From Terriglobia bacterium (GTDB lineage Bacteria > Acidobacteriota > Terriglobia > Versatilivoradales > Versatilivoraceae): DNA of 64,000 nt. Below are positions 41,259 to 49,717 of the stretch, piece by piece; within the stretch, counting starts at the first letter, position 1, and each line of letters begins with the position of its first letter. The position numbers and the translations under genes are program-made. A model generated the notes under the pieces. The model was not told the DNA's origin, ran no database searches, and was given only the letters and a program-made list of their open reading frames with translations. The DNA lies in assembly GCA_951813285.1 (NCBI GenBank), contig OX638355.1:1087136-1151135 (forward strand). Reading direction: 5' to 3'.

Positions 41259-42183
41259 GTTCTTCAAAAAACCGAGGGAAGACTCTCAGGCAGATTTGCC
41301 GGAACCGGTCCACGTCACTCCGGGTGGCCGCACGGTAGGGAGGACGGCTGGAAAGCAGCTCCCCGGTCAGGAACCCGGTCGCCGCCGCGAAAGTGCGGTC
41401 GAAGGCGGTGTCGGTGAAGCCCTCCGGCAGGAGAGGCACCACGAATTCCCGGGAGATGCGCTGCAGTCCCTGGCCGATCTCGACCGCCTCGGGATGGCCC
41501 TCTTCGCAAAGCTCAAAGTAGCGCAGCATCAGTTTGGGGCAGGCATAGACCAGGGAGCTGTAGCAGCCGCGAACGCCGGCCTGCCACCAATCGGCCAGAT
41601 TGTGTTCACCCACGAAGATCCTGAGCCGGGGAGCCAGCTCCAGGAAGGCGGCAGCCTCTTCCGGACTATCGACTCCCTTGCACCCGATCAAGGGGAGGTC
41701 CTGATCCAGCAGGCGCTTCAGCAGGTCCGGGGTCAAGGGCTTCTTGGAACGGCCGGTATTGTAGAGAATCACCGGCATCCCGGGCGTCTGGCGGGTGACC
41801 TCCTTGAGAAATGCCGCAGCCTCGGCGTCGGACAGAGCCAGCCAGAAGGGAAAAGCCACCTGTATTCCGCCGGCTCCGATCTCTTGAGCAAACCCGGCCC
41901 GGCGAACGACCTCGGCCGTCCAGAGAGCGGTGCATCCGACCTGGGTGGGGGTTCCGAACGGCCGGCACTCCTCCACCGTGACCCGCGCCACCTGCCGCCA
42001 CTCGTCCGGCGTCTGGGCGTAGAACTCTCCTGTGGTTCCGTGGGTATATACCCCATGGGCGCCGGCCCGGCACGTCCGCCGCACGTTCTCCCGCAAGGCA
42101 TCCTCGTCCACCTGGTCCTGGGCGGTCCAGGGAACCGGCATCCCGGCCCACATTCCTTTCAAGGTGTCACTGGTCAAGGGCAT
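41251..42183 (-). CDS. DapA-superfamily lyase/aldolase
   Basis: A 310-residue Schiff-base aldolase. The T-T-G-E motif reads THGTTGEFYAQT, the tyrosine lies in ILYNTGRSKKPLTPDLL and the lysine in PLIGCKGVDSPEEA, so all catalytic residues are present. AGGAG lies six bases before ATG 42183. It heads an operon in which its stop overlaps the start of the M1 peptidase gene by a few bases. Linking an aldolase to a secreted peptidase is unusual and suggests shared regulation more than a shared pathway. True dihydrodipicolinate synthase is possible, but catabolic roles such as 2-keto-3-deoxy acid cleavage are equally likely. Confidence 0.88.
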   Translation of the reverse strand: MPLTSDTLKGMWAGMPVPWTAQDQVDEDALRENVRRTCRAGAHGVYTHGTTGEFYAQTPDEWRQVARVTVEECRPFGTPTQVGCTALWTAEVVRRAGFAQEIGAGGIQVAFPFWLALSDAEAAAFLKEVTRQTPGMPVILYNTGRSKKPLTPDLLKRLLDQDLPLIGCKGVDSPEEAAAFLELAPRLRIFVGEHNLADWWQAGVRGCYSSLVYACPKLMLRYFELCEEGHPEAVEIGQGLQRISREFVVPLLPEGFTDTAFDRTFAAATGFLTGELLSSRPPYRAATRSDVDRFRQICLRVFPRFFEEHE

Positions 42184-42828
42184 CGGCAACTCCTGTTTCT
42201 CAGATGATGTTGGAGGGAATTATAAACAATGCCAACCAGCGACGGCGTGACTAATGTGCTGATGGCTTCATGGGTTCCCGCTGGACAACCTCATGGGCGT
42301 TGTATACGGGACGGCCATGGAGAAATTCTCCGAGGTGTCAGGGAGGGGGCCGGCATCGCTCAGGTGAGCCGAAACGGTTTGGCAGTGATCCATCCCGCCC
42401 GCCTTGCTGATCCCGTAGTTTGCGCCGCGGCCAAAGTATTTTCAACCCGTTCTGCAAGGGTCCGCTACGGCCCGGTCCTTGATGTCATAACCAAAGACAA
42501 GTAGAGTGGCGCTCTACCCAGTCCGGAATCCTCGGTAGCCCGGTGCCTGCTTTCCATTACTTGAAGTGACCATCACGAACTGCAGAAGGCGGGTATCAGT
42601 TAGTGACTACCGTTGATGCCTCACGAAGTGCGGAACCTCCCGCCTTGCTGCAAATTGAGTTTACTTATTGCTGTCTGTTACAATCTCCGCCTTTTGACAG
42701 TGTGTCCGAATCCCGAACGGTGGCGTTTACTGTGAGCCATCGAGAGGTGCAGGAACTCTTAAAGCACCCCAAATATCGCTTCGGCTTGCCAAGACAGCCA
42801 TCTCGCTTCGACTGCCAACCATTTGACC
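42184..42828. other. Gene-poor spacer between operons
   Basis: About 645 bases between divergent genes. The plus frame at 42229-42504 (91 codons) and frames near 42603 have no ribosome-binding site or recognisable pattern, so I do not call them. TTGACA occurs at 42694 without a good -10. No repeat family of this window is present here. The region may hold degraded coding sequence. Confidence 0.5.
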
Positions 42829-43203
42829 ATGTTCTTCAAGGAAAACGATTCGACCGGGGTCCGACGAGTGGATGGCATCCACGAGGGCCGGGGCGCCATT
42901 CAAGTGCGGTCCTTTTTTGACGGCAAGAGCCGGCTGGGGACGCGCTTCCACGTTTGGGAACTCGATCCGGGGACCAGCGAAGGCACCCACACCCACGAGG
43001 AAGAGGGAGCCTTGGAGGAGATTTACTACTTCACCCAGGGCCGGGGAAGGATGTGGATCGGAGACGATCATGTGGACGTCTCTGCCGGGGATGCCATCCT
43101 GGTGCCTGCGGGGGTTCCCCACGGCTTCGAGAACAACGGGACTTCGCCCCTGAGAGTCGTCCTCTTCTTCGGCAAGCCGCAACCGGAACAATCCTCTTCC
43201 TAG
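42829..43203 (+). CDS. Cupin-domain protein
   Basis: A 124-residue single-domain cupin. The first metal-binding motif is GTHTHEEEGALEEIYYFTQG (two histidines and a glutamate) and the second is GVPHGFENNG. It may be an isomerase, dioxygenase or ligand-binding regulator; single-domain cupins are too diverse for a specific call. ATG 42829 (MFFKEND) is chosen; a TTG six bases earlier is possible. There is no clear ribosome-binding site. It lies 44 bases upstream of the aldo/keto reductase gene on the same strand. Confidence 0.85.
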   Translation: MFFKENDSTGVRRVDGIHEGRGAIQVRSFFDGKSRLGTRFHVWELDPGTSEGTHTHEEEGALEEIYYFTQGRGRMWIGDDHVDVSAGDAILVPAGVPHGFENNGTSPLRVVLFFGKPQPEQSSS

Positions 43204-43247
43204 AAGCAAGCCCGGAGCTATGCCGGCGCTTGAGATCGTGGCCAGCC

Positions 43248-44192
43248 ATGAGACTTCGCAAGTTGGGAAATACCGGGTTGACGGCCTCCGAGGTATCCCT
43301 GGGGACGGCCGAGATCGGCCTGGATTACGGGTTCAAGGGCTCTCCTCAGTATTCCCGGCCTGCTATTCGGGACTCGATCCGTTTGATTCACCGGTGTGTG
43401 GATCGGGGGATCAGTTGGCTGGATACGGCTCGGGCCTACGGCAACAGCGAGGAGGTAATCGGACAGGCTCTGAAGGACCTGTCCCCCAGACCTCGGATTT
43501 CCAGCAAGGTGATCTTCGATGGTCCGGTTGGCGACATGGACCCCGCTGCGCAGCGGGACCTTGTGTTCCATTCGATCGAATCCAGCCTGCGGGCCCTTCA
43601 GGCGGATGCCATCGACCTGCTTTACATCCACAATGCCACCGAGAAGCTGCTGGGGCAGACTGCTATCCGCGATTCGCTGGAGGAAGCCCGGTCCCAGGGG
43701 AAAATCAGGCTGGCGGGAGCGACCTGCTATGGGGAGGAGGACGCCCTGGCCGTCCTGAAAGACCCGCTGTTTCAGGTGCTGCAGGTCCCCTTCAACCTCC
43801 TCAACCAGAACATGAGACGCCGGGTCTTTCCGGAAGCGGCCCGCAAGGGAGTTGGTGTCTTTGTGCGGTCCGCTTTCTTGCGGGGAGTGCTCACGCCTCA
43901 GATCGATTTCCTGCCCGAAAAGCTGGCACCGCTTCGGGAGCAGGCCTCCAGGATTCTCCAGGTTCTGGGTCCGGAGGTGGACGGTCTTGCCGAGGCCGCC
44001 CTGCGTTTCTGCCTTTCCCTGCCGGAAATCTCCTCGGTCCTGATGGGATTGAAGAATGAGGCCGAGTTGGAGTCCAATGTTTCCTGCCTTTCCCGAGGCC
44101 CGCTGCCGGAGGCGGTGATGCCGGCCATGGCGGGGATGTCTTTGTCCGATCGCACCCTGGTGGACCCTATTTACTGGCAGGACCTGATTTGA
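43248..44192 (+). CDS. Aldo/keto reductase
   Basis: A 314-residue AKR barrel enzyme that reduces aldehydes or ketones (or oxidises sugars) with NADPH. The start LRKLGNTGLTASEVSLGTAE is typical. The catalytic aspartate-tyrosine pair is in DTARAYGNSEEVIG, followed by ISSKVIF, IDLLYIHNA and the C-terminal cofactor region SVLMGLKNEAELE. The lysine is in SSKV and the histidine in YIHN. It follows a cupin gene and precedes a toroid protein gene on the same strand, part of a probable carbohydrate-metabolism cluster. The ATG has GGAG about 33 bases upstream, so the ribosome-binding site is weak. Confidence 0.9.
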   Translation: MRLRKLGNTGLTASEVSLGTAEIGLDYGFKGSPQYSRPAIRDSIRLIHRCVDRGISWLDTARAYGNSEEVIGQALKDLSPRPRISSKVIFDGPVGDMDPAAQRDLVFHSIESSLRALQADAIDLLYIHNATEKLLGQTAIRDSLEEARSQGKIRLAGATCYGEEDALAVLKDPLFQVLQVPFNLLNQNMRRRVFPEAARKGVGVFVRSAFLRGVLTPQIDFLPEKLAPLREQASRILQVLGPEVDGLAEAALRFCLSLPEISSVLMGLKNEAELESNVSCLSRGPLPEAVMPAMAGMSLSDRTLVDPIYWQDLI

Positions 44193-44222
44193 TCGAGGCC
44201 GCCCTACTGGAGGTGATGACGC

Positions 44223-45209
44223 ATGGTACCGAAATCCAAGTCCAAGGACCGCTTCCGGCAAGGCCGTGACCGAGGCTGCCGGTTTCTGATGCGGCAGTTG
44301 CGGCCGGATGGAGGCTTCGGATCGCCTGAACGCGGGCTGGCGGATTACTACAAGGTCCCTTTGGCCTTGATGGTCAGCGGGGCCAGCGCCGAGGCCAATC
44401 GGCTCCTGGACTGGATTCGCCGGCACGGTCAAGGCCGGGACGGAGACTTTGGGCCCCGCTTGCCGGAAACCAACGGGTACTACTACATTTACTACAACAT
44501 CTGGGTCATTATCGCGGCCCACCGCCAGGGGCACTTCGACTTGTCTCAACGGGGCATGGACTTCGTGATGCGCTTCTACGATGAGGAGAGCGGCGGATTC
44601 TATTCCAGCCCCATCCAGAGGACCACCAGGGTCTTGCAGGACCTCTGGGTGGTGAGCGGAGGGGGCCAAGCCGCCCTCTACACCGGCCGGATGCGGGAGA
44701 GCCTTGGCGTCGGCCGCTGGATGAAGCGGTTGATGGGGTTGCAGCCCAACTACCCGGAGCAGCTCTATTCGGTCTATAGCCGTGCCGGCGGCCTCCAATC
44801 GAACTTCAGTCCGGAGGAAGAGATCCGTTTCGTGTTGAACGCCTCTGCCGAGCGGGACGAATACTTCTTTCATCCCGGGATCGCCGCCGGCTTCCTGGCG
44901 AATCTTTACAAGGCGACCGCGCAGAAGGAATGGCTCCGCCTGGCCAGGGACTATCTGAGACTGGCCGAGATTGCCAGCGATTTCAACTACAGGAGCCTGC
45001 GGGCGGGAAAGGTGGCCTGGGCCGCCTCCAACCTCTTCACCCTGACCGGGGAGCGGAAATATGCTGAAATGGCCGCAAGGGTGGGCGACAATCTGCTGGC
45101 CGCTCAGGCCGAGGACGGTTGCTGGAAATTCGGCCAGATGAGCAGCAACGACGCCACCGCCGAGATGGTGGTGTGGCTGGACGAAGTGCACCAGGCCCTG
45201 GGCGGTTGA
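44223..45209 (+). CDS. Alpha/alpha-toroid protein (prenyltransferase/squalene-oxidase or glycosidase-like repeats)
   Basis: A 328-residue soluble protein made of repeated helical hairpins (GGFGSPERGL, FVMRFYDEESGGFYSSP, RQGHFDLSQRGMDF, GVGRWMKRLMGLQPNYP). The recurring G-G-F and aromatic turns are the pattern of the (alpha/alpha)6 toroid seen in terpenoid-cyclase-like and N-acylglucosamine-epimerase-like folds. No catalytic signature such as DxDD is present. Given an aldo/keto reductase before and a cupin after it, a carbohydrate-processing role (epimerase, lyase or unsaturated glucuronyl hydrolase-like) is plausible, but this is inferred from fold and context only. Confidence 0.6.
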   Translation: MVPKSKSKDRFRQGRDRGCRFLMRQLRPDGGFGSPERGLADYYKVPLALMVSGASAEANRLLDWIRRHGQGRDGDFGPRLPETNGYYYIYYNIWVIIAAHRQGHFDLSQRGMDFVMRFYDEESGGFYSSPIQRTTRVLQDLWVVSGGGQAALYTGRMRESLGVGRWMKRLMGLQPNYPEQLYSVYSRAGGLQSNFSPEEEIRFVLNASAERDEYFFHPGIAAGFLANLYKATAQKEWLRLARDYLRLAEIASDFNYRSLRAGKVAWAASNLFTLTGERKYAEMAARVGDNLLAAQAEDGCWKFGQMSSNDATAEMVVWLDEVHQALGG

Positions 45210-45326
45210 GCGTTCACGGGATCGTTGATTGGGGATCGGCGCCGGTCCTGGCGCATCCCGACGTTGGGGGCGACCGGTCGCCGAGGCCCTTGTCTCACAA
45301 CCAAACAAAATAGAGGAGAAGACGAC

Positions 45327-45695
45327 ATGCCCTTTATCGACATCCTGGAGCTTCCGCCTCTCGAGCTTCAGCCCGGAGTCCGGCTCCGCACCCCCTACGG
45401 CAAGAACCTGATGCTCTCCTATCTGGAGATCGAGGAGGGCGCCGTGGTTCCCCTGCACAACCATCCCCACGAACAGGGGGGGATCGTGCTGGAGGGCAAG
45501 CTCAAGATGACGATCGGAGACCAGACCCGGGTTTGCGGGGCGGGGTCGATGTTCCTGGTGCCCCCCAACGTCTACCACAAGGCCGTGGCAGTGGGTGGAC
45601 CGGTGCGTGCGCTGGATATTTTCAGCCCTGTCCGCGAGGACTACGCCAAGCTGTCCAATACCTATGTCGGCGACGCCGACGCCGAGCCCGGCTAG
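45327..45695 (+). CDS. Cupin-domain protein
   Basis: A 122-residue single-domain cupin with VPLHNHPHEQGGIVLEG (metal-binding histidines and glutamate) and VPPNVYHKAVAV. GAGGAG lies eight bases before the ATG. It is of the same general type as the cupin at 42829 but not a close copy. Its stop codon TAG runs directly into an E-element end (CCCGCATTTCCCACCAGG). The two exported paralogues follow. Possible role: sugar or uronate isomerase step, or sensor. Confidence 0.88.
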   Translation: MPFIDILELPPLELQPGVRLRTPYGKNLMLSYLEIEEGAVVPLHNHPHEQGGIVLEGKLKMTIGDQTRVCGAGSMFLVPPNVYHKAVAVGGPVRALDIFSPVREDYAKLSNTYVGDADAEPG

Positions 45696-45767
45696 CCCGC
45701 ATTTCCCACCAGGGGCAGGAGGAGTGGCCACTGGATCCACACGAAGAAGCAGGAAGGACAAGACATC

Positions 45768-47456
45768 ATGCTGAATCGCAGGCGGTTTCTGCAGAGCGTG
45801 GGTGCGGCCGCACCCCTATCCATGGTCTCGACGGCGGGCAGCCTGTCGCCCGCCCGCCCGGCCGACGATCCGGCGCCGGCCGAGCCACGCGTGTTCCTGC
45901 GGGAAGACTTTCACCACATGTCGGGGATCGCGCCGCCCCTGACCAAGGCGGATGTGACCAAGACGGTGGACCTGGTTGCCGGCACCTCGGTGAACACCCT
46001 TATTTTCCAACTGGCTCCCCGGGGTGGCATGTGCATTTACGACACCAAGGTCGGAGAGATGCATGGGAGCAACGTGCGCAAATGGAACCATGCGGTGAAC
46101 TATCGGGACGGCCTGCATGTGCGCCAGTTGGTGCGCGAGGGTTGGGATCGTCCCCAGTTGTTCTGCGACCGCTGCCATGAAAAGGGGATGCTGTTTTTTG
46201 CCAGTGCTCACCTCAACCTCGGGGCCGGGGCTGCCGAGCAGGCCCGGGGCACCGGTCGGCTTTCCGACTTCGTGCTCGACAGCGACCACTTGCGGGTGGG
46301 CAAGGATGAAGACCCGCGAGCCCGCAACATTTCCCCGGTCCGGCTCAACTTCATCCATCCCGAAGTCAGGGAGGAGCGCCTGCGCATCTTCGAGGAATTG
46401 CTCACCCGTTACACGACCGACGGCGTGGAGGTACACTCCGAGGTGCTCCCCATCTGCCGCTTCAACCAGGTGAGCCAATGCGCGCCCCTGCTCACTCGGT
46501 GGCTACGGGACCTGAAGGCCATAGCCGAGAAGGCGGAGAGGGAGCAGGGCCGGCGCAAGCGTGTCTACATGCGCATCCCGGCCAACCCCCAGGCCTGGGA
46601 CGCCGCGGGCCTGGAGGTGGCCGACTGGATTTCGGAGGGGTTGGTGGACGGACTGATCTGCGCCTCGACCGACCCGGAAGTGTTCGACCAGGACATCGAT
46701 ATATCCAAGGTGGTTTCGCTGGCCCGCGGGACCTCCTGCCGCATTCTGGTCGAGTGTGGGACGACCCTGGGGAAGCGGCGGGACGACAAGCCGACCGCCA
46801 AGCTGGTGTGGGGGGCTGCCGCCAACGCCTACCACCAGGGAGCGGCCGGCATTGGAATCAACGACATGGTCCGAAGCCAGCGGCTGGCTTTCCTGGAGCC
46901 CATGGTGGACGCGCTACGTCCGTTGGGGTCTCCGGAGATGTTGGAAACCGCCGACAAGATCTACCATGTGCGCGACCAGCCTCGTAATCCCGGGAATTTC
47001 GGGTCGGGCCTGCCCGGATTCGATCCCGTGCTTCCCAAGCCGCTTGAAGTTGGACAGCCTCAGGAAGTGCCGTTACGGGTTGCCGACGATCTTCGCCGCT
47101 GGCACTCCCTGGACCGGCTGAGGTCTGCCAGGCTGAGGGTCCGCATCAACAACCTGGAGCCCTCCCTCAACCGGCTCAGCATCGAGCTCAACGGCAAGCC
47201 GCTGCCCGACTCCATGCTGCAGATCACCGACTTGAACTACCGCTTCGTCAAGCAAGGAGTGGCCTACCAGGGAAGTCAGATCTATGAGTACCGGCTGTCC
47301 CCCGAGCATTACCCCAATCCCGGGGAAAACGTGGTCAAGGTGACCTTGCTTGAGAAGGACCCGGATGTGGATCTGCTGTTCGAGATCCAGGACGTGGACT
47401 GCTCCATCGAATACCGGCTGCACCGGCATTTCGAGCCGCGCCCCATCGAGTATTGA
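45768..47456 (+). CDS. Tat-exported protein, glycoside-hydrolase-like barrel (paralogue 1)
   Basis: A 562-residue protein with a twin-arginine signal (LNRRRFLQSVGAAAPLSMVS). The N-terminal two-thirds look like a TIM barrel related to glycosyl-hydrolase-like families (TKTVDLVAGTSVNTLIFQLA, EERLRIFEELLTRYTTDGVE, KRVYMRIPANPQAW); the C-terminal third is beta-rich (LRVRINNLEPSLNRLSIELN). Its neighbour at 47489 shares the same layout and many motifs. It follows the cupin gene by about 70 bases. Acidic residues that could be catalytic are D and E in the barrel strands (GVEVHSEVLP), but I cannot name the family with confidence. Probably periplasmic and acting on a glycan. Confidence 0.65.
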   Translation: MLNRRRFLQSVGAAAPLSMVSTAGSLSPARPADDPAPAEPRVFLREDFHHMSGIAPPLTKADVTKTVDLVAGTSVNTLIFQLAPRGGMCIYDTKVGEMHGSNVRKWNHAVNYRDGLHVRQLVREGWDRPQLFCDRCHEKGMLFFASAHLNLGAGAAEQARGTGRLSDFVLDSDHLRVGKDEDPRARNISPVRLNFIHPEVREERLRIFEELLTRYTTDGVEVHSEVLPICRFNQVSQCAPLLTRWLRDLKAIAEKAEREQGRRKRVYMRIPANPQAWDAAGLEVADWISEGLVDGLICASTDPEVFDQDIDISKVVSLARGTSCRILVECGTTLGKRRDDKPTAKLVWGAAANAYHQGAAGIGINDMVRSQRLAFLEPMVDALRPLGSPEMLETADKIYHVRDQPRNPGNFGSGLPGFDPVLPKPLEVGQPQEVPLRVADDLRRWHSLDRLRSARLRVRINNLEPSLNRLSIELNGKPLPDSMLQITDLNYRFVKQGVAYQGSQIYEYRLSPEHYPNPGENVVKVTLLEKDPDVDLLFEIQDVDCSIEYRLHRHFEPRPIEY

Positions 47457-47488
47457 CATGAGAAAGGAGGAGCAGCCTTGACGGTTCC

Positions 47489-49276
47489 ATGGAGTCCGTC
47501 AGGCCGCGACCAACCATGAAGCGCAGACATTTCTTGCAAGCTCTGGGCGTGGCGGCCCCCGGCGCCGCCCTGGCCTCGCCGGCCTCAGCCTCGGCCGCAA
47601 AGCGCCACCAGGGAGCCTCCGGGGAGGGGAAGGCGGGCGAACCCAGGGTCTTCTTCTACGACGACGGGCGCCACTATTCCGGCCTCTATCAATTCGCTCC
47701 GCCGCTGGAGGCCGCCGATCTGACCTACGCCGTGGATCAACTGGTCGACAGCGGCGTCGACACCCTGCTCTATTCGGCGGGGCTGGAAGGGGGCGCCGTC
47801 CAGTACGGCAGCCAGGTGGCCCCGATGTGGGGAGACAACGTGGACGTTTGGGTCCACCCCATCTTCTACCGCGCCTCACGCAACCTCAAGCAACTGGTGG
47901 CCGACGGCAACGACCCCATGCGCATCCTGGCCGAGCGCTGTCACCGGAAGGGAATCTGGTTCATTCCCACCTGTCCGGTCTGCATCATCGGAGGAGGCGC
48001 GGAATCGGAGCGGGGTTACGGCAGGAAGTCCGATTTCGTTTTCGACAACCCCCAGTTTTGCGTGGGGGAGGACGATCATCCGCAGGCGCAGCTCCTGGGA
48101 CGCATGTTCGGCGCCGGGCGACTCAACTTTCTCCACGCGGAGGTGCGCAGGGAGCGGTTCCGGATCTTCGAGGAATTGCTCACTCGTTACGAGTCCGACG
48201 GGGTCGAGTTGGACTTCTCGCTGGACAACGAATTCGGACCCTTCTGCCGTTTCGGCGAAGTGACTCGACTGGCCCCCGTCCTGACGCAGTGGATCCGCGA
48301 TATCAGCGAAGTGGCACGCAAGGCCGAGCGGTCTCAAGGCCGGCGCAAGCGGGTCTATGTGCGGATTCCCGCGGGTCCCCCCTCCATGTGGAGGATTCCC
48401 GGATTTGAAGTGGAGACCTGGGTGACGGAAAAACTGGTGGACGGATTGGTCTGCATGAGTCCATACAAGAAGGAGACTCCCAGGAACAACATGCTCCTGT
48501 TCGATCAGGATCTGAACCTGTCTGCCGCCGTGAGGCTGACCCGGGGAACCGGTTGCCGGGTGCTGGCGGGGATCACCAGCCGCCTGGGGCGTCAACTGGA
48601 GAGCACGGCCACGGCTCCCATGCTCTGGGGGGCGGCGGCCCTGGCTTACGACAAGGGAGCCGACGGGTTCGGTCTGAGCTCGGGAGGATGGGCCCCGAAC
48701 GGCTGGCCCTGGACGGCACCGGAGTACGAGACTTTGCGCTTGCTGGGGCAGCCTGAGCTGCTGGCCACCGCCGACAAGAACTATCGGGTCCGCTCGCTGG
48801 ACCGCGCCGCAAGCGATCCCAAGCCCTTGTTCCCGATTCAGGAACCTGTCCTTCCCCAAAGATTGCCCGAGGGGAAACTCGTGACCCTGCCCCTGGCCGT
48901 GGCCGACGACCTGTCACCATGGCAGGCCTTGGGACGCGTCAAGTCGGTGCGGCTACGGGTGCGGGTCACCTCCATCGAGCCCTCCCTCGACAAGCTGGCC
49001 GTCAGCCTCAATGGCCGGACTCTGCCGGACGCCATCAGGAACGACATCGATCTGCATTTCAGAGTTCTGAAGAACATGGCTGTCGGGCCCTACGGCTACA
49101 TTCTGGAATACCACCTGCCTCCCGAACACTACCCCGGGAAGGGAACCAACCAGGTCGGGGTGACCCTGGTCCAGCGAGACCCCAGGATCAATTCTCCGGT
49201 CGACGTGGTGGATGTGGACTGCCACATCGACTATCGCCACCATAGGAACTTCGAGGACTCCCCCATCCAGTACTGA
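47489..49276 (+). CDS. Tat-exported protein, glycoside-hydrolase-like barrel (paralogue 2)
   Basis: A 595-residue paralogue of the preceding protein with a twin-arginine signal (MKRRHFLQALGVAAPGAALA). Shared blocks include RIFEELLTRYESDGVELDF, SQGRRKRVYVRIPAG and a C-terminal beta domain with RLRVRVTSIEPSLDKLAVSL and EYHLPPEHYPGKG. The starts at 47489 (ATG, AGGAGG some 17 bases upstream) and 47516 (ATG beginning the twin-arginine) are both possible. The gap from the previous stop is 32 bases, so the two are co-transcribed. Tandem duplication followed by divergence explains the pair. The stop is followed by a repeat region. Confidence 0.65.
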   Translation: MESVRPRPTMKRRHFLQALGVAAPGAALASPASASAAKRHQGASGEGKAGEPRVFFYDDGRHYSGLYQFAPPLEAADLTYAVDQLVDSGVDTLLYSAGLEGGAVQYGSQVAPMWGDNVDVWVHPIFYRASRNLKQLVADGNDPMRILAERCHRKGIWFIPTCPVCIIGGGAESERGYGRKSDFVFDNPQFCVGEDDHPQAQLLGRMFGAGRLNFLHAEVRRERFRIFEELLTRYESDGVELDFSLDNEFGPFCRFGEVTRLAPVLTQWIRDISEVARKAERSQGRRKRVYVRIPAGPPSMWRIPGFEVETWVTEKLVDGLVCMSPYKKETPRNNMLLFDQDLNLSAAVRLTRGTGCRVLAGITSRLGRQLESTATAPMLWGAAALAYDKGADGFGLSSGGWAPNGWPWTAPEYETLRLLGQPELLATADKNYRVRSLDRAASDPKPLFPIQEPVLPQRLPEGKLVTLPLAVADDLSPWQALGRVKSVRLRVRVTSIEPSLDKLAVSLNGRTLPDAIRNDIDLHFRVLKNMAVGPYGYILEYHLPPEHYPGKGTNQVGVTLVQRDPRINSPVDVVDVDCHIDYRHHRNFEDSPIQY

Positions 49277-49717
49277 GGGGAGGGTTGGACTTCAGAGCTC
49301 AGTTGCCCAGGAAGCGGACCGGCTCGATGATCGCCTCAAATCCGGCATCTTCAATCATTTCGTGAGCTTGATGCGACTTCGTCCCCCCGGTGTCCCTTCG
49401 CGGATCGTCGCTCGGCTGTTTCAGGCAGGTTTGGCCCCCGCGCTGCTGTGCGGATCATTCGAGGAAAAACACCCAATCGTCAAAAAAGACGAACCACGAA
49501 TGAACACGAATTCACACGAATGCAGGTGGACTCACTCGAACGAGAAGCGGCACCAAAATGCCTCTGCAACGCTGCTCTCTTGGTATGACTTCGTGTCCTT
49601 CGTAGATAACCCCTCGATGTCGATTGTCACACCCCCCCAATCAACAACTCATCAATCCGTTTATTGGTGTTCATTCGTGTCCATTCGTGGTTCGCCGTTT
49701 TCCTTGGTGGATGACTC
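49277..49717. other. Spacer with B element copy 4
   Basis: Between the second exported paralogue and the MFS gene (converging). It holds the B element (49488-49696, minus orientation) with its linker and an A-element end toward the MFS stop. Positions 49277-49440 show a short unique sequence with no gene. Confidence 0.8.
49488..49696 (-). repeat. B element copy 4 (about 209 bp)
   Basis: Reversed relative to the other three copies, so it reads in the same direction as the MFS gene that ends just beyond it. Ends and interior (GTGACAATCGACATCGAGGGG, with a base-length variant) match the others. The core hairpin with CGGATCATTC lies at 49450-49465. Confidence 0.85.

Noticed and set aside
42229-42504. 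91-codon plus-strand frame
   Set aside because: No ribosome-binding site or recognisable pattern; left as unexplained spacer.
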